Below, piece after piece: positions 1-5,309 of a stretch of DNA of 5,309 nt. The notes below the pieces were generated by a model. It had not been told where the DNA came from. It did not search any database and saw nothing but the letters and a program-made list of their open reading frames with translations. The stretch is from the NCBI GenBank assembly GCA_003229235.1, contig QIIH01000220.1:1-5309 (forward strand). Reading direction: 5' to 3'. Positions within the stretch are counted from its first letter, which is position 1. Each line of letters begins with the position of its first letter. Position numbers and translations under genes: made by a program. Source of the DNA: Flavobacteriales bacterium (lineage in GTDB: Bacteria; Bacteroidota; Bacteroidia; Flavobacteriales; Flavobacteriaceae).

Positions 1-384
1 CAGGCTAAGGTGTATTTTAGAATTGCAGAGAGCTTCAAGAAAAAAGGAAGCTTTGGGAAAGCCAGAAGCTATTACAGAAAAGCTTTAAGTGCTAAACCAA
101 CGATGGGAATATGCCATTTGAGAATTGCGAGTATGTACAACACTAGTGCAAACAACTGCGGAACCGATGTATTCTCAAAAAGAGCTGTGTACTGGTTAGC
201 AGCGGCAGAGGCATCAAAGGCAGCACGTGTTGATGGGTCTATTGCTTCGAACGCAAGAGCTGCGGCTGATGCATATCGTCAAAGAGCACCGAGTAATACA
301 GATATTTTTCAGGCGAGTATGTCTGGTAAATCTGTACCTTTAAGTTGTTGGATTGGCGGAAGCGTTAAAGTTCCCAACTTATAG
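1..384 (+). CDS. TPR (tetratricopeptide repeat) protein, C-terminal part only
   Basis: The reading frame is open from base 1 to the TAG at 382-384, so 127 C-terminal residues are visible and the true start lies upstream. The GTG at position 10 is an internal valine, not a start. Visible residues 2-33 (AKVYFRIAESF, then KARSYYRKALSAKP) fit one TPR helix pair, with the small, aromatic and final Pro positions in place. A second, degenerate helical stretch follows (CHLRIASMY, then RAVYWLAAAEASKAARVD), and an Ala-rich helix runs to about residue 95. The protein ends in a short probable beta tail with a lone Cys (SCWIGGSVKV). TPR proteins act as protein-protein scaffolds. Nothing here reveals a specific partner or the cell compartment. 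Proteins of this kind are often encoded just before lptC in flavobacteria (from memory). The gene lies 8 bases before lptC, so co-transcription is likely. Confidence -1.
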   Translation, partial: QAKVYFRIAESFKKKGSFGKARSYYRKALSAKPTMGICHLRIASMYNTSANNCGTDVFSKRAVYWLAAAEASKAARVDGSIASNARAAADAYRQRAPSNTDIFQASMSGKSVPLSCWIGGSVKVPNL

Positions 385-392
385 AACAATAA

Positions 393-974
393 ATGAAATA
401 TTTACCTAAAGTATCATTAAGCGTGATCACAGTTTTAGCTGCGATCACGCTTTTTGCTTGCGATGGTAATTACGAAAAAGTGCGTCAATTAAATTTGGCC
501 GATGAGGTTCCAGTAGGGATAGGTGAGGGAATTAAGCTTATTCATACAGACTCTGGAAAAGTGGTTGCTAATATGCTGGCCGATAAACTCCTTGACTTTT
601 CAAATTTTGACTTCTCATATTATGAGTTTCCAGACGGCGTTACTGTTTATTTTTGGGACGAAGAAGGCCAAAAAAGCACAATTACCTCAGACTATGGCAT
701 TCGCTACGACCAAACAGGCATAGTAGATTTACGACAAAATGTACATGTGATAACCAGCGATAGTGTTCAGCTTGATTCTGAGCAACTGTACTGGGATCAA
801 GAAAACAATTGGGTATTTACCGATGGCCCATATACAATTACCTTTAGTGATGGATCATACAACGATGGTGCTGGCTTTGACTCTAGTCAGGATTTTAAGA
901 TCTTTTTATCACGAAAAAACCAAGGAGTTCAACTAATAGAAAACCAAATAGAAGACCAAGAAGATGGGGAATAA
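393..974 (+). CDS. lptC: LptC, lipopolysaccharide export periplasmic protein (lipoprotein form)
   Basis: This 193-residue protein is the likely LptC. In the family, LptC joins the LptB2FG inner-membrane ABC transporter to the periplasmic LptA bridge and passes lipopolysaccharide toward the outer membrane. The N-terminus is a lipoprotein signal: basic start (MKYLPK), hydrophobic residues 7-22, and lipobox LFAC with the acylated Cys at 23. Enterobacterial LptC instead keeps an uncleaved membrane helix. Residues about 45-175 read as short beta strands of the LptC/OstA type, including GIRYDQTGIVDLRQNV (102-117), EQLYWDQENNWVFTD (130-144) and DGAGFDSSQDF (158-168). The last 15 residues are acidic. 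The ATG at 393 is chosen because it gives the full signal peptide and follows the upstream stop by 8 bases. No clear Shine-Dalgarno is seen, as is usual in Bacteroidota. The 3' end overlaps the next gene by 11 bases. A terminator-like hairpin lies within the signal-peptide codons. Confidence -1.
   Translation: MKYLPKVSLSVITVLAAITLFACDGNYEKVRQLNLADEVPVGIGEGIKLIHTDSGKVVANMLADKLLDFSNFDFSYYEFPDGVTVYFWDEEGQKSTITSDYGIRYDQTGIVDLRQNVHVITSDSVQLDSEQLYWDQENNWVFTDGPYTITFSDGSYNDGAGFDSSQDFKIFLSRKNQGVQLIENQIEDQEDGE
419..455 (+). promoter_or_regulatory. Terminator-like hairpin inside the start of lptC (possible attenuator)
   Basis: Bases 419-428 pair perfectly with 443-452 (AAGCGTGATC with GATCACGCTT). After one A-C mismatch (429/442), CAG at 430-432 pairs with CTG at 439-441 around a six-base loop. 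That gives 13 pairs out of 14, and a T-run follows (451-455, two of its bases being in the stem). This is the form of an intrinsic terminator on the plus strand, starting 35 bases after the stop codon of the TPR gene but 27 bases inside lptC. No T-run follows on the other strand, so the signal has a direction. A ribosome translating the signal peptide would cover the stem, so attenuation relieved by translation is one reading. Chance pairing within codons is the alternative. Function is inference; the pairing is seen directly. Confidence -1.
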
Positions 975-1164
975 ATTATATATCATTATCGAATATGCGT
1001 ATATCGCATTTGCAATATTTTCAATTTATTTAGTAATAAGTAATTGGGATATAGATCGCAATCAATCTTATTTGTTTTTAGGCTTTACAGTGCTGTTTGT
1101 ATTTCTGTTCTTTTTTAAACGTAACTTTAGGAAACGCTTAGAACAACGCAACAAAAACCAATAG
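964..1164 (+). CDS. Small two-helix membrane protein, unknown function
   Basis: I do not recognise a named family in this 66-residue protein. It has two hydrophobic helices, about residues 6-26 (YIIIEYAYIAFAIFSIYLVI) and 35-51 (SYLFLGFTVLFVFLFFF), joined by a short polar loop (NWDIDRNQ). A strongly basic tail follows (KRNFRKRLEQRNKNQ). By the positive-inside rule the tail should be cytoplasmic, so both ends would be inside with the acidic loop in the periplasm. The ATG at 964 sits inside the last codons of lptC (11-base overlap), and the TAG at 1162-1164 shares its last base with the next start. This tight packing is the main evidence that the gene is real and translated. A small conserved hypothetical gene at this place is, from memory, common in flavobacteria. 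A role linked to LptC or to the CNNM protein is only a guess from position. Confidence -1.
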   Translation: MGNKLYIIIEYAYIAFAIFSIYLVISNWDIDRNQSYLFLGFTVLFVFLFFFKRNFRKRLEQRNKNQ

Positions 1165-2417
1165 TGGATTTTACCCTTATTATTATTCTGATTTCCATTT
1201 TATTGTCTGCCTTTTTTTCGGGTATGGAGATTGCTTATATATCTTCGAATAAGATTCATCTAGAAATCGAGAAAAAGCAGCATAACTTTATGGCTGGGGT
1301 GCTTAAACGCATCACCAAAAGGCCCTCTAAGTTTATCGCAACTATGCTAGTAGGCAACAATATTGCCCTGGTTGTGTATGGGTTTTATATGGGAGAACTG
1401 CTAATGCAGTTTATTCCTCAGCAGGGTTTTACGGGCTTGTTAATCCACACATTAATTTCGACCTTAGTCATTTTGATTACTGCCGAGTTTCTGCCAAAAG
1501 TCTTTTTTCAGATTTATGCCAATAGCTTGGTCAAACTCTTTGCGGTGCCTGCTTATATATTTTACGTGCTTTTTTCTTTTATTTCTGAATTTGTTATTTG
1601 GATATCAGATCTAGTGCTTAAGTATTTGTTTAAGACAGAAGGCGATGCCGTACAGCTTAGTTTTAGTAAACTAGAACTGGGTAATTATATTTCTGAACAA
1701 ATGGAAACGGTACAGGAAAGTGACGAGATGGATAGCGAAATACAGATTTTTAAGAACGCCTTAGACTTTAGCGAAGTAAGATCTCGTGAAGTAATGGTGC
1801 CTCGTACAGAAATGGAAGCTGTGGATATCGATACATCTATAGACGAACTACATCAATTATTTGCCGCCACTGGGCTTTCTAAGATTCTTGTTTATAAAGA
1901 AAACATAGACGACATTGTTGGATATGTTCACTTTTTTGAATTATTTAAACAACCAACAAACATAAAAGAAGTACTGATGCCATTAGTTTTCGTTCCAGAA
2001 TCTATGTTGGCGAAGGATGTATTAAACATTCTTATTAAAAAACGCAAGAGCATTTCTGTAGTGCTAGATGAGTACGGAGGGACTTCTGGAATGATGACAG
2101 TAGAAGATATTATAGAAGAACTCTTTGGAGAGATAGAAGACGAGCACGATTCTGTAGATTTAATAGAAGAATCGTTAGGCAAACAACATTATAGGTTTTC
2201 TGCGCGTCTAGAAGTAGATTATCTCAACGAGACTTACAGGTTAAATCTGCCTGAAAATGACGACTATGAGACTCTTGGAGGTATGATTGTACATTTTACT
2301 GAACAAATACCAGAGGTGCAAGAAACCATACAAATAGCCGAATATCAATTACAAATAATCGAGGTCTCTAACACCAAGATCGAGCTCGTCGAACTCAAAA
2401 TAGCGAAACCTTCTTAA
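1164..2417 (+). CDS. CNNM/CorC-family membrane protein with CBS pair (hemolysin-related, probable divalent-cation transporter)
   Basis: This 417-residue protein has the full CNNM/CorC (HlyC, old 'hemolysin') layout. The N-terminal DUF21/CNNM membrane domain has about four helices (3-22, 58-78, 94-116, 128-150) with the family motifs SAFFSGMEIAY (15-25), MLVGNNIA (61-68) and AEFLPK (107-112). A CBS pair follows at about 213-330: MVPRTEM (211-217) opens the first, and the second carries DEYGGTSGMMTVEDIIEELF (302-321) and GEIEDEHD (322-329). A C-terminal CorC/HlyC domain fills about 338-415. Family members bind Mg-ATP at the CBS pair and are linked to Mg2+/Co2+ export; the substrate here is not shown by sequence. 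GldE of gliding bacteria is a paralogue of this family, but I see no gliding gene nearby, so I do not use that name. The start is GTG at 1164, because a stop at 1128-1130 closes the frame upstream with no ATG between. The first in-frame ATG (codon 21) would cut off helix 1. Confidence -1.
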   Translation: MDFTLIIILISILLSAFFSGMEIAYISSNKIHLEIEKKQHNFMAGVLKRITKRPSKFIATMLVGNNIALVVYGFYMGELLMQFIPQQGFTGLLIHTLISTLVILITAEFLPKVFFQIYANSLVKLFAVPAYIFYVLFSFISEFVIWISDLVLKYLFKTEGDAVQLSFSKLELGNYISEQMETVQESDEMDSEIQIFKNALDFSEVRSREVMVPRTEMEAVDIDTSIDELHQLFAATGLSKILVYKENIDDIVGYVHFFELFKQPTNIKEVLMPLVFVPESMLAKDVLNILIKKRKSISVVLDEYGGTSGMMTVEDIIEELFGEIEDEHDSVDLIEESLGKQHYRFSARLEVDYLNETYRLNLPENDDYETLGGMIVHFTEQIPEVQETIQIAEYQLQIIEVSNTKIELVELKIAKPS

Positions 2418-2477
2418 ATATTCGGTTTTAGCCTGTAATTTTAGCAGTTTGAGTTTTTAAAAGTGGCTATAAAATGG

Positions 2478-2485
2478 TATTTTTG
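2478..2485 (+). promoter_or_regulatory. Probable Bacteroidota promoter (-7 element) for the isomerase gene
   Basis: TATTTTTG at 2478-2485 matches the Bacteroidota primary-sigma -7 consensus TAnnTTTG exactly, and lies in the only sizeable gap of the plus-strand genes (2418-2508). It is followed by CCCCC and then TATAAAT. Transcription would start at roughly 2488-2492, leaving a leader of about 20 bases before the ATG at 2509. A TTTG at 2448-2451 could serve as the -33 element, but its 26-base spacing is longer than usual; at normal spacing only TTTT is present. The -33 half is therefore weak. I saw no convincing terminator for the preceding gene in this gap, so read-through may add to expression. 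Confidence -1.
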
Positions 2486-2508
2486 CCCCCTATAAATTTC
2501 GATGACAA

Positions 2509-4575
2509 ATGGCAATTTTAAATAGTATTAGAAAACGCGGAGTATTCCTTATTGTAATTATAGCAATGGCGTTGTTTTCTTTTGTTTTAGCGGATGTAAT
2601 TCGCAACGGTGGTGCAGCTAGCGCCAACCAAAATAATATAGCTACTGTAAACGGTACCGAAATAGATCGTATCGCCTTTATGGAGAAAGTAGAGATTCAA
2701 AAAAATCGCTTAGGTGCTGGTGTAAATGGCAATCAAGTAATGAATCAAGTTTGGGAGCAAGAAATTCGTTCTGCAATTTTTGATGAGCAATTTGAATCAT
2801 TAGGATTAAGCGGGCAACAAAATTTTACAAGAAAAGCGTTAAGCGAAGCCTTTGCAACAAACCCGACCTTCTTTAACGAAGCTGGTATTTTTGACTATGC
2901 AAAACTCGAAGAGTTTGTTGCTATTCAAAGAGAAGATAGTTTTGCCTATGCCTCATGGATAGAGACAGAGCGTTCGGTGATTGCTCAAGCTTTAGAGCGC
3001 ACTTATTTTAATATGATTAAAGGTAGCCTTGGTGCTACAATGGCCGATGGCGAGCTAGAATACAGAATGGAAAACGATAGAGTAGACATCCAATTTGTAC
3101 ATGTTCCTTATAGTACTATTCCAGACGATCAAGCTACGGTATCAGAAGCCGAGATTGAGGACTATATGCGTTCTCATCAAGATCGTTTTACGGTAGACCC
3201 TCAAGTGTCTATTCGTTATGTACTTTTCCCATCTGTTGCAAGTGCAGCAGACGAAGCCGAAGCTACTAAAGAGGTAACAGATCTTATCGATCAATTAGAG
3301 TCTTCTGAAGAACCTGGAGTTATTGTAACCTCAGAATCAGACTTAGCTTTTGATGACAGGGTTTTATACAAAAAGGACCTGCCATCAGCTATTGCAGATA
3401 CATTATTCGCAATGAGTCAAGGCGATGTATACGGGCCTTATAAAGATGCAGGGCATTTTAAAATTTCTAAGATTACTGCCATAGAGACTTTACCAGATTC
3501 TGTAAAGGCACGTCATATTTTAATTCCAACAGGACTTAATCAAACAGATAATATAACACGAACAGACCAACAAGCTAAAGCTACCGCAGATAGTCTTGTT
3601 AATATCTTAAAGAGCAACCGCTCTCGTTTTACTGAGTTTGTAACTGCATTTACGGCAGATGCTAATAGTATTCCTAATGAAGGGCGTTACGATTGGTATC
3701 CTTATAACTATATGACGCCAGAGTTTAGAGATTTTACATTTTCTGGTAAAACAGGAGATTTGGAAGTTGTAAAAACGCAGTTCGGGTATCATATCGTAGA
3801 AATTGAAGGGCAGAGAAATGAGCAAAAAGTGATTCGTCTTGCCACTGTGGCTAAAGAGATTACACCTTCTTCTAAAACAGAAAACGATTTGTATACAGAA
3901 ACAACGCGTTTTGAAATGAATGCTGGAAAAGGAGATTTTCAAGAGGTAGCTAAAGAAGGCACTTACGGGGTTCGTCCTGTAGACGGAATTGGTGAGTTAG
4001 ACAACAATATTCCTGGAATCGGAGCAAATCGTTCTATAATTAACTGGGCATTTAAAGCAGAAACGAGTGTTAGTGATATCAGCCGATTCGAGATTGTAAA
4101 TGGTTTTGTAGTTGTGCAATTAGTGCGTCGTAATTTGGAGGATGCCCTAATGAGTAATGCCGAAGGATCTGTTATTGTAACTCCGATTATAAGAAAAGAG
4201 AAGAAGGCAGCTATAATTAGTCAAGGTTTTAGTGGTTCTTCTCTAGAAGAGATAGCTACAAGCCAAACCGAAACTGTAAAATCGGCAAATGCACTTAATA
4301 TGAAAGCTCCAACTATTGCCGGAGCCGGAACTGAACCTAAAATAGTAGGTGCGGCATTTGGTCTTAAGCCTGGAGAGGTTTCTAAACCTATCGATGGTGT
4401 AAATGGGGTATATGTTGTTAGAGTTGTTGCAATTAATAATGCACCAGACTTGCCAAGCTATTTGGCCTATGTGAAAGATGCACGTACTGCACAGACAGCT
4501 CAAATAAACCAAAAAGTTTATTTGGCATTAAAAAATGCAGCAGATATTGAAGATAACAGAGCTACTTTCTACTAA
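2509..4575 (+). CDS. Membrane-anchored periplasmic peptidyl-prolyl isomerase, SurA/PpiD type
   Basis: This 688-residue protein is built like PpiD: short basic N-terminus (SIRKRG), one membrane anchor (about 11-31), a SurA-type chaperone region (about 43-230, including IATVNGTEID and the IFDYAKLEEF stretch after residue 126), then a parvulin domain at about 332-436. The parvulin domain shows VKARHILIP (332-340, His336), FTADANSIPNEGRYDWYPY (381-399), the MTPEFRDFTF helix (402-411) and TQFGYHIVEIEG (423-434). The usual GGDLGW loop is changed to EGRYDW, so catalytic strength is uncertain. Half-parvulin motifs also occur at about 293-323, 508-541 and 610-643. The family isomerises prolyl bonds and acts as a chaperone for proteins crossing the periplasm; the substrates here are unknown. 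It is somewhat longer than E. coli PpiD (about 620 residues). The ATG at 2509 is kept because the anchor follows at once and a promoter element ends 23 bases upstream. No gene symbol is given because ppiD and surA orthology cannot be separated by eye. Confidence -1.
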   Translation: MAILNSIRKRGVFLIVIIAMALFSFVLADVIRNGGAASANQNNIATVNGTEIDRIAFMEKVEIQKNRLGAGVNGNQVMNQVWEQEIRSAIFDEQFESLGLSGQQNFTRKALSEAFATNPTFFNEAGIFDYAKLEEFVAIQREDSFAYASWIETERSVIAQALERTYFNMIKGSLGATMADGELEYRMENDRVDIQFVHVPYSTIPDDQATVSEAEIEDYMRSHQDRFTVDPQVSIRYVLFPSVASAADEAEATKEVTDLIDQLESSEEPGVIVTSESDLAFDDRVLYKKDLPSAIADTLFAMSQGDVYGPYKDAGHFKISKITAIETLPDSVKARHILIPTGLNQTDNITRTDQQAKATADSLVNILKSNRSRFTEFVTAFTADANSIPNEGRYDWYPYNYMTPEFRDFTFSGKTGDLEVVKTQFGYHIVEIEGQRNEQKVIRLATVAKEITPSSKTENDLYTETTRFEMNAGKGDFQEVAKEGTYGVRPVDGIGELDNNIPGIGANRSIINWAFKAETSVSDISRFEIVNGFVVVQLVRRNLEDALMSNAEGSVIVTPIIRKEKKAAIISQGFSGSSLEEIATSQTETVKSANALNMKAPTIAGAGTEPKIVGAAFGLKPGEVSKPIDGVNGVYVVRVVAINNAPDLPSYLAYVKDARTAQTAQINQKVYLALKNAADIEDNRATFY

Positions 4576-4595
4576 AAGTTAGTTTAAGATATAGT

Positions 4596-4626
4596 AAAAA
4601 AGCCTGCTGAAAAGTGGGCTTTTTTT
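4596..4626 (+). terminator. Intrinsic terminator between convergent genes, partly bidirectional
   Basis: A run of six A (4596-4601) and GCC (4602-4604) pair with GGC (4617-4619) and a T-run (4620-4626). Two G-U pairs and a C-G (4605-4607 with 4614-4616) extend the stem to a six-base loop, TGAAAA. It lies 20 bases after the isomerase stop codon. Read from the other strand, the A-run becomes the U-tract and the core GCC/GGC remains, but the two G-U pairs turn into A-C mismatches. It should therefore work best on the plus strand. The kinase stop codon (4625-4627) overlaps its right edge. Confidence -1.
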
Positions 4627-5309
4627 ATGGAAGAATCATTTGATCGTAGGTGAGAATTGTAGCATAGCCCTTGTCTCTAAAGTAGTTTATTTGAGATTCG
4701 GCTCCCACAGCGAGGATAAAATCGCCACCCCATGCACCAAGGCTTTTAATCGCCCTTGGATAATCTTTAAACAATTGTTCTTTTATAGTACTAATCCCTA
4801 AAATTTGAGACAAAAGCTGTTCGTGCTCTTTAAGCAAAGCTTCAAAATTTAGAATAGTATTTGCTGCCATTAATCGCTTGCTAATTTGGCTTACTATGGC
4901 TAAACTGTTGTCTTGAAGGGTTGCATTTTTTCTGTAATGGGCAATACCCTTCTTGCTATCCATTTTATTGCCTAAGTGAACAAAAAATACTTGGTCTTTA
5001 AAAGGCCAAATAAGTTCGATAGGCTTAATTGTAGCTTGCTTTTGAGAATCAACAGAGTAAATAATCGCCTCATCATTTTGTGCACAAGCAATGTCATAGC
5101 CGCTACCTCCAAAACTCTTGTGTAAAAGATCAAATGCGTCTACTTCTGCCCATTGGGCTACATTATTAATTAATGTAGAAGAGCTGCCCAAGCCCCAATT
5201 GTTGGGAAAGTCTAGTTTGGATGTCACGTTAAAACCACTATTACCAGATAAAAATGAAGGGTTTAATAATAAACAGGTATTTAAAATTTTAAGAAGCGTC
5301 TTGGTAGGG
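4625..5309 (-). CDS. GYDIA-family GHMP kinase, N-terminus beyond the window
   Basis: The frame is open from the right edge to the TAA at 4625-4627, giving 227 visible C-terminal residues. The family runs to about 300 residues (from memory), so roughly 80 are missing. The GTG at 5227 is internal: the 27 codons before it are open and read as protein (GNSGFNVTSKLDF across the join). GHMP motif 2, the ATP phosphate loop, is PNNWGLGSSSTL (about 5171-5206). GSGYDIACAQ (about 5078-5107) holds the family name motif GYDIA and a candidate catalytic Asp. The C-terminal motif 3 is KSLGAWGGDF (about 4718-4747). GHMP kinases phosphorylate small alcohols or phosphates with ATP. In flavobacteria this family usually sits beside mevalonate-pathway genes such as HMG-CoA reductase (from memory), which suggests a mevalonate or phosphomevalonate kinase role. 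The exact substrate is not shown. It is convergent with the isomerase gene, so it is a separate transcription unit with its promoter off the window. Confidence -1.
   Translation of the reverse strand, partial: PTKTLLKILNTCLLLNPSFLSGNSGFNVTSKLDFPNNWGLGSSSTLINNVAQWAEVDAFDLLHKSFGGSGYDIACAQNDEAIIYSVDSQKQATIKPIELIWPFKDQVFFVHLGNKMDSKKGIAHYRKNATLQDNSLAIVSQISKRLMAANTILNFEALLKEHEQLLSQILGISTIKEQLFKDYPRAIKSLGAWGGDFILAVGAESQINYFRDKGYATILTYDQMILP

Noticed and set aside
10..12. GTG as start of the first gene
   Set aside because: The frame is open to base 1 and the TPR helix already begins before this codon, so the gene continues off the left edge.
523..723. A 66-codon plus-strand frame inside lptC
   Set aside because: It lies wholly within lptC in another frame, has no family features, and the lptC frame explains the region.
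1928..2182. Minus-strand open frame opposite the CBS region
   Set aside because: Ser-rich low-complexity translation antisense to strongly conserved CBS codons; a shadow of the real gene.
2403..2460. Possible terminator after the CNNM gene (AAACC/GGTTT hairpin, then TTTTT further on)
   Set aside because: The stem is only five to six pairs with a long loop, and the T-run is over 20 bases away, too weak to call.
2502..2525. Seven-codon upstream ATG frame overlapping the isomerase start
   Set aside because: It is very short, has no start signal and is expected by chance in AT-rich DNA.
3607..3942. Minus-strand open frame opposite the parvulin domain
   Set aside because: Its Cys/Phe/Arg-rich composition is typical of antisense reading, and it lies opposite conserved parvulin codons.
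4243..4512. Minus-strand open frame opposite the isomerase C-terminus
   Set aside because: Cys- and Ser-rich antisense translation with no domain and no start signals.
5225..5227. GTG as start of the GHMP kinase
   Set aside because: The 27 codons before it are open and protein-like, and the N-terminal GHMP motif would be missing, so the start lies beyond the window.
1..5309. Mobile element, CRISPR array, tRNA or defence system
   Set aside because: No transposase or integrase motifs, no spaced direct repeats, no cloverleaf-like stretch and no composition shift were seen; genes fill almost the whole window.

Overview
The window comes from a member of the Bacteroidota, most likely Flavobacteriaceae. 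The DNA is AT-rich and there are no strong Shine-Dalgarno sequences. The only convincing promoter has the Bacteroidota -7 form TAnnTTTG. The gene set and order (TPR protein, lipoprotein LptC, small two-helix membrane protein, CNNM/CorC protein, SurA/PpiD-type isomerase, then an opposing GYDIA-type GHMP kinase) match a chromosomal neighbourhood I associate with flavobacteria. That match is from memory, not from a search.

Layout. Positions 1-384 hold the 3' end of a TPR protein that starts before the window. lptC (393-974) follows 8 bases later. It overlaps a 66-residue membrane protein (964-1164), whose stop codon shares one base with the GTG start of a CNNM/CorC-type integral membrane protein (1164-2417). 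A 91-base gap with a probable promoter leads to a 688-residue membrane-anchored peptidyl-prolyl isomerase (2509-4575). An intrinsic terminator at about 4596-4626 separates it from the convergent GHMP kinase (4625 to beyond 5309, minus strand), whose start lies past the right edge.

How the genes fit together. The plus-strand genes mostly concern the cell envelope. LptC helps move lipopolysaccharide across the periplasm, the CNNM protein probably handles divalent cations at the inner membrane, and the isomerase is a periplasmic folding factor for outer-membrane and secreted proteins. The overlapping ends and starts from lptC to the CNNM gene indicate one transcript with coupled translation. The kinase probably acts in the mevalonate (isoprenoid) pathway and is a separate transcription unit.

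This is mostly an ordinary, well-conserved housekeeping region. I see no mobile element, CRISPR array, tRNA, rRNA or defence system. The most unusual signal is a 13-pair hairpin followed by a T-run, shaped like an intrinsic terminator, inside the signal-peptide codons of lptC (419-455).
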